This document shows positions 1 to 12,022 of a DNA stretch of 64,000 nucleotides, one piece after another (within the stretch, counting starts at the first letter, position 1; the number at the start of each line of letters is the position of its first letter). A program made the translations under genes and the position numbers. Location of the stretch: the NCBI GenBank assembly GCA_011800805.1, contig MPNW01000191.1, positions 45,267-109,266 on the forward strand, read 5' to 3'. The notes beneath the pieces were generated by a model. It saw only the letters and a list, made by a program, of their open reading frames with translations. It was not told the DNA's origin and searched no databases. The DNA comes from Hirudo medicinalis (lineage: Eukaryota; Annelida; Clitellata; Hirudinida; Hirudinidae).

Positions 1-10
1 TGGGTGAGTG

Positions 11-12
<2 letters not shown>

Positions 13-62
<50 letters not shown>

Positions 63-78
63 ATCATCATCATCATAC

Positions 79-165
<87 letters not shown>

Positions 166-235
166 GTATCAAAGGCGTCATCTTCACCATCATCATCATC
201 ATCATCATCTTTACCATCTCCACTATCATCATCAC
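13..235. repeat. (ATC)n trinucleotide microsatellite
   Basis: Near-perfect ATC/TCA triplets run to about 172 and then become interrupted to about 235. All long open frames here are homopolymeric (poly-Ser, poly-His or poly-Ile) and are not coding. The rest of 236-642 shows nothing recognisable and is probably intron of the gene that begins before the window. Confidence 0.95.
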
Positions 236-642
236 TTTATGCTTTATGTCTGGCTTTGTACGCTTTGCAACAGCATGTTAGGTTAACAAGCACAATGAAC
301 ATCCAAGCTATCTTTGTGGCGGAAAGATGAGCAGATAAGTTTCTGGAAATTGGCGGGTTAAGAGCAGACGACATGGAAATGTCTGGAGCCTGAGCTAATC
401 TGGAGATTGAAATGTTATCTTATAAACGTTGCAGGTTAATTAGATCCAGTTGTATTTTTCAGATATGGTTAACTACTGGTTCATAATTTTTGTAACGAGG
501 CAGTAATATTAAGTCAATAACTAATTACGACAAGGATATGCTTACAAGTATCTCTACTCCATTCATGTAGGTCAACTCTTTTCCATCACTTTCAATACAT
601 CATCATGTTTTCCATGCTTACAACCGTTACCATGGTTTCAAG

Positions 643-937
643 GGACCTTTGAACTCGGAGACGAGGAAAGCGAGGAGGTGTACGAGGTGATAAACATCGG
701 CAAAATCAAGGCACACACCCCCAATCTCAAGGTGGTCAACTTATACGGGATCGGATTCGTCGACGATACCCACATCGACCTACTTTCGGCCAATTGCATT
801 CACCTCGAGTGTCTCGCCCTGAACTTCTGTCTGAAGGTCAAGGGCGCTTCGTTTAAGCAGCTCCTGCAAAAGTGCAGGAAGTTGAAGACGCTTTTGTTGC
901 AACACTGCGGTGAGGATTGCGATTATGATAATGATGA

Positions 938-968
<31 letters not shown>

Positions 969-1031
969 AGTAGTGATGATGATGACGACGAAGGCGATGA
1001 ATATTATGATGATAATGACGACAGTCTTTCC

Positions 1032-1083
<52 letters not shown>

Positions 1084-4000
1084 GATGACTCAGTTTTTGT
1101 TTAAGCAACAGTTGCTGTTGATGTTGTTGTTGCTATTGTTGTTTGTTAACTGATGCACGGCTTAAAAATAATGAAGGAGTGGCTAAGTAAGGTAATTGTT
1201 CAAATAACTTGCTTGATCAGAAGAAACTGTGTTCAGAAAAAAACAAATCCGACTTAAAAGTTGAGCCCTTGAAGCAGGAAGGTCTTTATTTCCTGTGGAA
1301 AAATATCTTGCCATGATTTATGAGGATGATGAGTCGATAGCTGCGTTGCTACTTGCCTCTTGCTCAGTTTGCTGTGCACGATCGAGATTGTTACCGAGAT
1401 ATGAATTCCAGTTATCATCTACTTATTTCATTTATATCATTATTTGGACGCAAACGAAAAAGGGCCATCATTGGAAATACAAGTCTGGCCGTCGAAGGAT
1501 TGGCTGTGGGATTCTTTAAACATCGAGTCGCTAAGACGTAAAACTCTGTTGTATGATGTTGTATACTACTGTTTGTTTGTTTGTTTGTTTGTTTGTTTTA
1601 TAAAAGTCCGTTGCATAACTGAATACTCCACCACCGCGAATAGTAATTTTAAATATAAGTAATAATAATGCTAACATTTGATAATTTATTATTGAAACCA
1701 GTGATAATATCATTATTGATGTCAGCCTTTCTAAATTGTTGAGAAATACTTAAAAATATCTTTTCGCTCATTTATTTCCGAACACTATCAAACCGATAGT
1801 CTTTTGTATTTCGAACTGCTTGCTATCATGTTACTAACACTATTGTTTAAACAATTATCAAAATTTCAAATAATATTTATTAATGCTTACTTGTTAATAA
1901 TTAATAATACTAATATAAAAGCTGCCGCATAGGGAATCGCTTCATTTCAAATCTATCTTCTTAGGTAGCCAAGTAAGTAACCCTCTAACTTTGACCTCCC
2001 AAACAGGTCTGGAGAGTGACTTGGTCCAACAGGTGGAATGGGAAAAGTCAACAGTCCAGGAGTTGGACATCAGCTCCACTGAACTGTCGTCGAAATGTCT
2101 GGAAACGATGCTCTGCCAATCGGCTGGGTTCACGTACCTGGCTGTTGCTCATTGCGAGTTTTTCAATGATGAGGTACGATTTCCAATGCAATATCGTGGG
2201 AGACATTAAAGTTAAATAAACAAACAACTTTTATTATTAATTATATTAATTAATTTATTTACGTTATTTATACATAATATATTTTTGTAAAAAAAAAATT
2301 ATTTCTTATATTTATGTTGTTTATTTCTTGTTCTGCTCAATAAAGAAAGAAAAAAATTATATTAATTAATGTTGTTAATTATTAACTTACTAATTAATAT
2401 TAGTCAGTTGTACAAATCACATTGGTGCTGTGAAAAGATTACAAGCCCCCTTTTGAAGCCCCCTTTTGAAGCCCCCTTAATTTTATATCCATCTATACAT
2501 TACTATTGTTGTTATTGTTGTTATTGTTGTTATTGTTGTTATTGTTGTTATTGTTGTTATTGTTGTTATTGTTGTTATTGTTGTTATTGTTGTTATTGTT
2601 GTTATTGTTGTTATTGTTGTTATTGTTGTTNGTTTCAATTGTTATTTGTGTTGTTGTTAATAAGTATTGCTTATTGTCATTGTTACTGTTAATGACTTGT
2701 TATTGTTGTTATTGTTGTTATTGTTGTTATTGTTGTTATTGTTGTTATTGTTGTTATTGTTGTTATTGTTGATGTTGTGCATGTTGTTGTTGATGATGTT
2801 GATGTTGTTGATGCTGTTATCATGTTACATTAATTAAGTAATCATAATGCATTAATATTATTGAGTTAATAAATGTTCAAGATTCTACTCAGTTTGTTGG
2901 AGAAAGGAAAAATGGATAGAATAAAAGCCATTGATTTGAGTCACACGTGCAACGTGTCTGAGAGCACCATAGACAGACTCATCAGGCTGAGAGGTCGAAA
3001 ACAATGTTTCGTTGTGTTACATCAAGTTATGTCAAGTTATGTAAAGTTATGTGAAGTTATGTTAAGTTATGTTCTCGGAAATATTTGATTTTTAGAAATT
3101 AAACGTTTTAAGATGAATATTTAGAATTTCAAATTTTATTTCGAGTTTTATTTATAAATTTAATATTTTTAACTTAATAACTTATTTAATTTTTAAGTTA
3201 TTTTCTATTTATTTCTTTAATCGTTAAATTGAAAGTCGATGGAAAACTTAAATTGAAGTCGGTGAATATCTTGAATTATATTTCCTTAAAATAAAAAATT
3301 GTACTAAACCAATGTTAATCGGATGCAGGCAGGTTACTGGAAGGCCTCCTCTTGTATGGAAAACCGAAACTAACCGAACAATTTTATCTCAACGTCTTGC
3401 CTTTCATTAAGAAAATAAAGTTAGTAACCCAATCGCGATTGAAGTATGAATAAAAGAGTAGAATTAAAGTATGCCAACAGATATCAAAATCAAGTGATTG
3501 ACTCAATCAATCAACCAAGAATTGAATCAATCAATCATTCAATTATGACTCTTCAGGATCCTGGGCATTGGCACAGCCAACGGATGGTTCTTGAAGATGA
3601 GCAGCAGAGTCCACATCGACCAGATTGTCATCTGCCTCTCTCAACACAGTCACGACCTTGAAAGGTTGGAAATACAGTGGGATCCTGACACCATCAGAAC
3701 CTCTGACAACAGTAGCAAATTTATCGACATACTCAGGTCTGTGGACATTTTTTTTTACAACAATTTTGAAACCATCTTTGTTTATTCTTTAAAAAAAAAC
3801 CTGTATTTTATACGTAATTTTTACGATTATTATTTGTACGACTATTCCTTCTAATGCCTTACATAATTAATTAATTAATTGCAATAATTTAATTGTAATA
3901 ATTTCAATTAAGCAATGTAATTACCGAAATATAAGGTGTAACTTGTAGAATATTCGGTAAACCACAAAGTCATTTTCACCATCGCCTTAACCTCTGCACT

Positions 4001-4209
4001 TTTGCAACGTGATGATGGCTTCCATACTCACCTGTAGAGTACGCTGTCCAGCCCTCAAGTCCTTCACTCTCAGCGACGGCGAGTACTACGAGATGGTGAA
4101 GTCCAACTTCGAAAGGTCAGACAGGATGACTGTCGTCAGGACGATCAACAACTACAACACGACCATTGTGCCCCTCCTCAGCTGCTACAAGGACTTGCTC
4201 TTCAACTAG
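643..4209 (+). CDS. Leucine-rich-repeat protein, 3' part (six exons), family not named
   Basis: Six exons join with consistent phases: 643-909, 2007-2173, 2882-2993, 3329-3419, 3557-3736 and 4038-4209 (TAG stop). The first acceptor is in phase 2, so earlier exons lie before the window. The peptide carries leucine-rich repeats of the kind found in F-box/LRR proteins (LKVVNLYGIGFVDDTHIDLL, LECLALNFCLKVKGASFKQL, VQELDISSTELSSKCLETML, IKAIDLSHTCNVSESTIDRL). It ends in a conserved-looking non-repeat tail (LKSFTLSDGEYYEMVKSNFE, then VVRT and YKDLLFN). A substrate-receptor role is possible by analogy, but no F-box is visible because the 5' end is missing. Introns hold (GAT)n and (TTGTTA)n arrays. 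The exon model is strong; the family name is unresolved. Confidence 0.8.
927..1090. repeat. (GAT)n arrays just inside an intron
   Basis: Imperfect GAT/GAC triplets start about 17 bases after the donor at 910 and run to about 1090 with interruptions. Read through, they would give an Asp-rich tail to the LRR exon, but the donor GTGAGG and the downstream exon phase show they are intronic. Confidence 0.85.
1565..1599. repeat. (TTTG)n tetranucleotide repeat
   Basis: About eight units of TTTG/GTTT lie in an intron of the LRR gene. The rest of this intron (1100-2006) shows nothing else recognisable. Confidence 0.8.
2505..2770. repeat. Compound (TTGTTA)n hexanucleotide array with one N
   Basis: Two blocks of the hexamer TTGTTA (about 2505-2630 and 2697-2768) flank a 65-bp diverged spacer. 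A single N at 2631 sits at the edge of the first block, suggesting a collapsed or unresolved repeat. It is intronic. Just upstream a 13-bp unit ending in CCCCCTT is repeated about three times at 2445-2477. Confidence 0.9.
3022..3071. repeat. Short 11-bp tandem repeat
   Basis: Five diverged copies of AAGTTATGTNN follow the exon ending at 2993. They are intronic. Confidence 0.75.
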
Positions 4210-7200
4210 CGGTTGATCCTCGGTTGATTGTTATGCGATGACTGCGGGTTGATTGAAGTTGGGTGGTTGTTGGTTGGTTGGCTGGTTGGTTGTTGGTTGG
4301 TTGGTTGAAGTCGGAGCAATCCCAGTTGATTCGATTTTTCTTCCCTGGGTTTGAAATCATCGATTTGTCCAGATTCTCAATGTTTCGATGGAATTTCGAA
4401 AGTCTCCACGACGAATTGTCCTTCTTCTTCGTTCTTGAACTGAAAGCTGACAGGCTAAGTTGACAAAGTTAAAGCTTTGGGGATGGCTTTTCGAACGCAA
4501 GTTGTTGATGTATTTTTAAAGCAGCTTGTAATTAATATTAAAATATGCTTAATATTCATGTATTATCACTACGTTATAATATTCATGTATTATCACTAAG
4601 TTATAATGATCACTTCGTTAAGGTTATAAAATGCACTGCCAAACTTTTACAAATTCTCACTGATGAAGCACCTGTTGTCGTAGATACTGGTGTCACCTTG
4701 TTTATTTTTGTATTATACCTGTTGATTATCGTAATTAATTACTAGGTAATATAATCGTGAGTTCATTTCAATATTGAATTTAAATACGCCATTAGTTTGT
4801 GGTGGATTGTTGAAGTTGCGCACCTGTTCACGTCGCATTGTTTTTGCTCAAAAATGAAATTAGAATTTCCACAATAAACTTTCAATCCAAGTTGGAGTCT
4901 TGCAATCTTCATGAGATAAAAATAAATACCAACCAACCAATCACTTCATGCCTATTAATATTAATGAGGCTGACTAATCCCCCCGTTGATCTCCATAAAA
5001 TATATAATTATCATAAGTTATGCGATTAGTATAAGATATATAAGATATATGCTGTACATTATATCATGTATAAGATGTACTATAAGATTATTAGATTATT
5101 AGCATCATTATTAGAAGATATTTCATAAAAATCTAATTCTAAAGCTCTTCATCGAAAACGTCGATCTGTTTTCAAAATTGAATCAAAATTATTTTTTTTA
5201 CTTTTATTTTTAAATTTATAATTTAATAATAATTAAATTATAAAGTGGATCTCAACAAAAATGTGCACGGCGTGAGGTTGGAAATCACAAGCAGAACTTT
5301 TCCACTCGTTTGATTAATATTCGACGTTTGCATATTAAATTAGATCCACAACTACCTTCATTGAAACCATCCGAATACTCATTCTGCAAATGTGGAATAA
5401 ATGAAATTATGGAATATAATTCCATAAATCATTCTACAATTTGATTTGATATTTTGAAAGTTTGGAGATTCATCAAAGGACATAATGACATTCATTCTGG
5501 TGTTGAGTTCAAAGTATTTCTACCTTTGCAAATCCAACTGCAGGAACTTAATCTGGAAATTAATTCTTCTTTAATCGGGTGACCTTAAGCAATTGTTTCA
5601 TTTGAAAATTGAATTATTCTCAATTTTGAATAATTAATGGAAGTTCTGGCTTTCCATTACTAACGTATTTGTATTTTGAATATTAATATTTTTATCATAA
5701 ATTATCATCCGTCGATGCTATTTATTATTTGATTGAAAAGAATTTCTTTTCCATATTCTGAACAAACGGTGTTTATCCTCCTGAACATTCCAAGCCTAAT
5801 CTGCGGATGATTGTTTCATAAAGAACCATCAGGAGTGCCTCATCAGAATAAAATAAATGCTCAAATTTTTTCCGATGACAGCTGTTTAAAGCAATGTCAA
5901 AATGTAACGGGCGTCACAACGTTACAAAGTATAAATGTTACAGACTGACAAAGTTGCAATGCTACAACATGGTAAACACCTCTCAGAACAAGCCACACCT
6001 TCATTACCCACATGCCCATCGAACATCGATCTTGGATTTTAGCATGTATTACTTGCGAACTCAACATCATCTCCACCACAGTTTGGAAACGGAGAAAAAC
6101 ATCCACTGCAAAATAGACAAAATGTGGAAGACGATTAACCGAAGGAATAACATTTAAGACCAACTCCAACCGGTGGTATTTTTGAGGAGAGAAGTTCTAT
6201 GATTGAATCAGATCAGTCATTCTTGAGAAGAAGAGGAGATTATTTTGGCCATTTTGTTTGACAAATGCTACCCCTTGCCAACTCAAAATGTTTCTGTTCG
6301 TGGAGTTTATGTTCTCAGTTTCCATTCCTCCTTTTATTCCTTCCTCGGATGTCTTTGGAGCAAAAGATTCTAATGCCGAGAAGTGAAAGAATGTCTGAAA
6401 TGTCAAGATTTAAAAAAAAGTTATTTTGAATTTATCCGAATTATTCTCTCGAGTTTAATTCGGCAGTAATTCAATCAATTTCACCGATTCGCATCTCATA
6501 TTTCTCCATCACAATCCTCCTCCGCTCCTTCACTTCTGCCAGTCGCTGTTCCACATTCTTTGTCTTCCATCGCATCTTGAAGTGTTTTTCTTCATAAATG
6601 GAAAATATTTTTCTGCTTGTTTAGTCTTCGGGCCTCCAATCGAGAAATTATCCCCGCGGAATGTGCTCACCAGACTGCTTTACTCATCCAATTGCTTCTT
6701 CCATCCATCCATCAATTAATACAGCCGTTAATCATCCAATCACCTGTTCCATCAATCCATTTATCCACCTGCACTATTCATCCAACCAAGCAGCTTTTAA
6801 TCGTACCGAGTTAGAGAAAAGATGCATGAAGAATGTTTTTGGAGGAGTGAGATGGTGAGGAGGAGGAGAGAGGGAAACATTTAGACAGAGGGAAACATTG
6901 ATTATAAAAACAAGCAGACGCCTTCCAAATGAGCGGGAAAGTGTATCAACGAAGAGTATCGAAAACTATTGAATGCGATATTACTTGCGATAAATGCTCG
7001 AATTTCTAAAAATAATAAAAATACCCTCGAATGTTCTCTAACTCATGAGTTGCAACCTGTTTCATTGGAACACCTGACTGAAAAGGTAACTTGAATTAAA
7101 ACATTTGAAATCAAAATTATGATGACGATGATGATGGTGATGACGACGACGACGACGATGATGATGATGATGATGATGATGACGACGACGACGACGACGA

Positions 7201-7725
7201 TGATGGTAGTGGTGATGATGATGATGATGAGGAAGATGATCTTTGGAGGTAAGTCCAACAGTTGAAAGGTTGCTTCTTAAATATTGTTGTAAATTTAAAA
7301 ATAAAATTGAATTAATTCTTCATTTTATTAACATGGAAATGTTTAAATATTTATTGTCTTTTACTTACATTAAAGATTCCAGATTAGAAAATATTTGTAA
7401 TAGTAATAATAATTTTTTTTTATTTATGAGGATGATGGTGATGATGATGATGATGACGATGATAACGATCATGATGCCTGTGATGACGACGGTGAAGAGG
7501 ACTTTGGCCACGACAGACACCAGCAACTTTGATCCCCAAATAGGTGAAGAGGTGTTTCATGATGTTGTTGTTATTGTTGTTGTTGTTATTGTTATTGTTG
7601 TTGTTGTTGTTGTCGTCGTCGTCGTCGTCGTCGTCGTCGTTGTTGTTGTTGTTGTTTCAAGTCATTCAACGTCAATATAATTTAATAGAATTTAATTGGT
7701 TCACGTTCTATTCATTTAATGTTTG
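4210..7725. other. Gene-poor intergenic region with microsatellites
   Basis: I see no supportable gene here. It contains a direct 27-bp duplication at about 4551-4604, a pyrimidine-rich TTGG-type repeat at 4262-4305, a GAT/GAC array at about 7113-7232, another at about 7430-7500, and a TTG/TCG array at about 7560-7655. Open frames in these arrays translate to Ile, Val, Ser or Asp runs only. The 90-codon frames open on both strands near 5894-6169 show no domain or splice context. Confidence 0.6.
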
Positions 7726-7726
7726 T

Positions 7727-8600
7727 TTATTTATTTATTTATTATCAACTTCGGTCAAAGGACATTCGACCTCTTACAGGACCAAGTGAGCTTAAGAAAA
7801 CATAAATACACAAATTTGAGCAAAAGCAACAATGACAGCAAAAAAAACTAAACTAAGTCCTGCAACTAATAAATAAAAGTGAAATACATTCGTTTGTGGA
7901 CTCAAAAAAAAAGAAAGTATTTGTAGTTGAGAAATTGATTGAAGTTAAATTCACGAATAGCCGAGTCAAAGCGAGAAACAGGTGATGAATTTACATTCAA
8001 TATCGGCAGGCAGGGAGGTCCACGATCTAACAACTCGGTTACAGAAGAAATTCTTAGTAGTTTCACATCTGATTTGACCAGTTCTTATTTTAAAATTATG
8101 ACCTCGTGTCCTAGAACATGTTGAGGGCAGGAAAATGGTAAAGTAGAAGAAGGAGGATGTGCAACTGAGCAGTCCCCTTCTTAACTTGAAGCAAAGTAAT
8201 AAGTCTGTCCATAGTCGACGCTTTTCAAGAGTTGGTAGTTGGTAGGTTGGTAGGTTAAGTAGTCTGAGTCTTTCCATGTGCGGATGAAAAGACACGGAGG
8301 ATATGGCATTGGGAAATCTCCTCTGGATGCGTTCAATCCTGTCGATAAAATACGTTTTAAGGGGATTCCATACCGAAGAGCAGTATTCGAGAATGGGTCT
8401 CACGTAAGTACAAAATGTTCTTTTGAGAATGACTTGACTTGTTGTGAAAGAAGAGAGTATCATTCGGGAGATTGTGGCAGCCTTTTTGTGATGTTGACGA
8501 TGTTTTTATCAAAACGGAACAAAAAGAGAGAGGAATCCATTAAAATACCGAAGTCCCGAATCGTATCGATCCTTGTCAGTTCCTTGTTACAAATATAAAA
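7727..8600 (-). mobile_element. 5'-truncated non-LTR retrotransposon (LINE), frameshifted
   Basis: On the minus strand a 165-codon frame (8463-7966) matches the end of a LINE reverse transcriptase: YVRPILEYCSSVWNP, then IERIQRRFPNAI, RRLWTDLLLCFKL and NRVVRSWTSLPADIE. Upstream, in another frame across 8464-8590, the preceding block is recognisable (TIRDFGILMDSSL, then KNIVNITKR), so a frameshift and stop separate the two. The 3' side ends in an AAATAAAT-type tail read on the minus strand (plus-strand 7727-7743), as in CR1/Jockey-type elements. The catalytic FADD region is absent. The clade is a family-level guess. Confidence 0.85.
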
Positions 8601-9299
8601 TAAAAATAAAAATATAAAACAAAATATTTTGTTGTGTTCTTGCCACTTTTTTAGTGTCCAAATTAACAGAAGAAATTAAAGAAGCAAAACCATGAACATC
8701 GTCGTGAATTATTGAATGATAATTTCTGATAAATTATGATTTTAATAAAATAATTATTTTATATTTTGTGTTCAAATGTTGGAAATAATTGGTTGGACTT
8801 GTTGCATCTGTTTGAGACAAATGTCATCATTTCGAAGCACAATCAGTTGACTTTAAGTTATAAATTAAATTTAATTCAGCTAAATTTTGAATCATAATTA
8901 TAATAATTATTTGGGTTTAATCAAGAATAAGTGGTGCTTAGTTAATTTGGAAGTGATCAGTAATTTCATTTCAAATAAAAAAAACTATTTAGAAAGAAAT
9001 ATTTATTAAACAAAATTGTTTCTCTACCAATCGACCGATTAATTCAGATTTAGATTTAATAATTTAGTTGATTTCTGTTTAATTCCTTAAATTCTTAAAA
9101 TCGTGAAAACCATCTTTTAAACATCAACAAAAGCAAAGTCGTGCTTCACGAGAACATTTGAAGAATTAAGTTTTAATTGATTTTAAATTACCTTTTATTT
9201 CGACCACCCAGCTGTTGGAACCGCCCAATGATTGTCTTGTGTTAGGCTCTCTAAAGTGACTCTCTAAAAAAATTATCATCGTCATCGTCATCATCGTCG

Positions 9300-9333
<34 letters not shown>

Positions 9334-10112
9334 GTTATTGTTGTTAACTTTATGTTTCCATAGCAACCGCGTCTCCAAAAATGTCTGCCAGTTTCAGATC
9401 AGACAGTCCTTTCGATTACGTCGTTGAAAGTGATGTCAACATTTTACTTTACGTTTAAAGTCCATTTTTTTGTTTAATATTAATTTAACATTCATTATTC
9501 AAATCTAATTAATTATTCAAATCTAATTAATTATTCATGATTTAGCATATTCCTTCACGCATTATATTCCTTCATTATTCATTATTATGGCTTCTTTAAA
9601 AATACTCAGAACTCGAAGGAGATTTGCAGTGGGTGTTTCAACTTGATAAAAGGATATTTTTATCGCAACCTCATAAAACCTGATGTTATCATGTTATCAC
9701 GTTGGTGGTGATGACGATGGTGATGTCGATGGTGATTATGATTATGACTCAATTTTTTGTTTAAACAAACGCTCTTGATTGTAATAGTGCTGCTGATCTG
9801 ATGCTGATAATGATGATGATGCGGTGATGGTTATTGTGCTGATGATGATGACGTGATGATGGCAATGGTGCCGACCTTAGAGGCAATGTAACTAAGAATG
9901 TAATTAAGAAATTCTACTCTTGCCATGCGACGTTGTTGTTGTTGTTGTTGTTGTTGTTGCGGTAAAAATGGTGTCCGTAATCGTCTGCAAACAAAGAGAA
10001 ATCAGTGTGAATTGTTTTTGCAATGTTTGAGGTGAATCTTGGTTATTTACTTGGTTATTTACAATGACCTTCAACGAACTGTTCGACCTTGAATTCTTAA
10101 ACTCTTCGGCAG
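8601..10112. other. Intergenic or 5' intron sequence with triplet arrays
   Basis: No exon was recognised. An ATT/ATC array lies at about 9270-9335 and a (TTG)n run at about 9932-9960. The first exon of the Ly6-type gene, with its signal peptide, should lie here or further upstream, but I could not identify it. Confidence 0.5.
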
Positions 10113-10692
10113 ATGTCGTCTGCTGGACTTGCAAGAGCAGACGATCCAACAAAGAGTGTAACGCCATGTCACCTTTGACCTCCTGCCCAAGAGGTGATGT
10201 TATTAGTATTAGTTTTATTATTATTTTACAATTATTATTATTTATTATTACTATTATTACCATTACTATTTTTCAGTTGTTAATATTATTATTACTACTA
10301 CTACTATTCACACCTGAAATAGACATGAGACTCTGCAAAAACATCCACCTCTTCGATCACAGCCTCGTCACCATCAACTTGACCAAGGTGTGCGCCAGTC
10401 ACCTGGAGTGCACACATCTCGGTTGCCATGGAAACTTCGGCGACGGACCAACGACGGTGAAACAAAAGTTGTTTTAGTTTCGTTCCCTTTTCGAAACCTT
10501 CCATCCTTTTCAATCCAGGTGTGTTCTACCTGTTGCGACTACAGCATGTGCAACGAGCTGGTGGCTACTGACCCCACCATGGCCTTCAACTTGACCCACA
10601 TCCGTTCCCTGGCGAACTCTGACCCCTGTAGTCCCCTTTTAGCGACTGTTGCGTTGTTGGTGGCGACAATGGAGATCTTAAAAAACCGATAG
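10113..10692 (+). CDS. Ly6/uPAR (LU-domain) GPI-anchored protein, 5' exon missing
   Basis: Three exons with matching phases were found: 10113-10193, 10323-10456 and 10519-10692 (TAG). They encode one LU (three-finger fold) domain: CWTCKSRRSNKEC, SCPRG, RLCKNI, KVCASHLECTHLGCHG, and the diagnostic terminal CCDYSMCNE motif. A hydrophobic end (SPLLATVALLVATMEILKNR) fits a GPI-attachment signal, so the product is probably tethered outside the plasma membrane. The first acceptor (phase 2) implies an upstream signal-peptide exon that was not found. LU-domain proteins have varied roles in adhesion, receptor modulation and septate junctions, and the specific role cannot be told from sequence. Confidence 0.8.
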
Positions 10693-11863
10693 GAAATTGT
10701 TTTCGTGTGTGGCTTTCTTTGATTTGATTTATTATTATTATTGTTGTTGTTGTTATGCTATTTTTATAGACAATATAAAATTGATTGACTTCATTAATTC
10801 AAGGATTTTCATTCATTTATTTTTATTTATTTAAAAACGCTCGAGGTTGGCTTTTGGTGTTCGCTTCCATTTCAAACGTTTCAATGACAACGACAGCCCA
10901 TGTAAAATAATAAATAATAAAACATAACAATTGCAGAAGAACTGCTTGCAAATAAGAAACTAATGTTTTACATAATATAATATATCACAATAATATAGTC
11001 TATTATGCAATATTATTATAAATAATTCTAATATGTTAAATAACATTGGGACGAGAAACCAAATCCGTTCATGAATTAACTTCAATATTCACATTTATTT
11101 TGGCACCGCTATTCACAAACGCATTTATCGTGAACATGTTAAATTGATTATTATTATTATTATTATTACTATTATTAAAAACTACGAAAAAGTAATATTG
11201 ATTAAATGCTACACACTTATGTATATAATATATGTATATAATATATGTATATTCGCATGCATTACGAAATGAATATATCGTCCTCAAATCGACAATCATT
11301 GCCTCGTTTTTGACGAATGTGATTCGAACCTAAAACTCTAAAACCTGGGAAACTCGACGATGAGTTGGTCACGTGAGAAGAAAGCACTTCATCAGAGAAC
11401 ATCGCATTTCTCTCCTCCGCATTCATTTTTACAGATTTTCTGCACGTTTCGCATTTATTCACTTGTTCTTCACTTTCTCGTCCAATAAATTGAAGGCTCA
11501 ACAAACGTGGGTCTGATTAATGGCGAAGATGTTTTTCAAAAAATCGGATTCTTCTGATTTTGTGCATCGATTTGGTAACCAGGTCAAGCACATCTGATCT
11601 CATGAATTGGAAGACGACGAAATGTCATCCAACTTCTCAGCTTTCAAGTTCAAATATTTTTGTGTAATCATGAATTGAATGTGCATTAAAGTTAGTGCGA
11701 GTGAACAATAACTGAGCTGGTGAATACATTCACTGAATGTGAAAATTCAATTTAAATCATGTGCAAGTTGCGCACGAAAAACGGACTTTTGATCAACAAC
11801 AACTGGATTTAAATTTTTTATTCAGGTGAGCATTTCATTCGCTTTAAATGCAATCCGATGATG
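10693..11863. other. Intergenic, no gene recognised
   Basis: AT-rich sequence with short ATT arrays (10730-10755, 11150-11175) and a TATATGTA repeat near 11220-11250. An 80-codon minus-strand frame at 11262-11504 has no recognisable domain and no clear splice context. Confidence 0.5.
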
Positions 11864-12003
11864 NNNNNNNNNNNNNNNNNNNNNNNNNNNNNNNNNNNNN
11901 NNNNNNNNNNNNNNNNNNNNNNNNNNNNNNNNNNNNNNNNNNNNNNNNNNNNNNNNNNNNNNNNNNNNNNNNNNNNNNNNNNNNNNNNNNNNNNNNNNNN
12001 NNN
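11864..12003. other. Assembly gap (140 N)
   Basis: A run of N abuts the presumed third exon of the divergent globin gene, so its 3' end is uncertain. Confidence 1.
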
Positions 12004-12022
12004 GATGACATTAAAGATGTTT

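Noticed and set aside
4..330. Poly-Ser/poly-His/poly-Ile open frames
   Set aside because: Direct translation of an (ATC)n microsatellite; no coding context.
5894..6169. 90-codon frames open on both strands
   Set aside because: No domain, signal peptide, splice partner or family resemblance; both-strand openness is expected by chance at this length.
7043..7789. Ile/Val-, Met- and Leu-rich frames of up to 145 codons
   Set aside because: They run through GAT/GAC and TTG/TCG arrays; composition is set by the repeat.
11300..11330. tRNA-like GGTTCGAATC box on the minus strand
   Set aside because: No acceptor stem, D arm or anticodon arm could be folded around it.
11262..11504. 80-codon minus-strand frame near the assembly gap
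   Set aside because: Contains a CxxC pair but no recognisable domain and no supporting splice structure.
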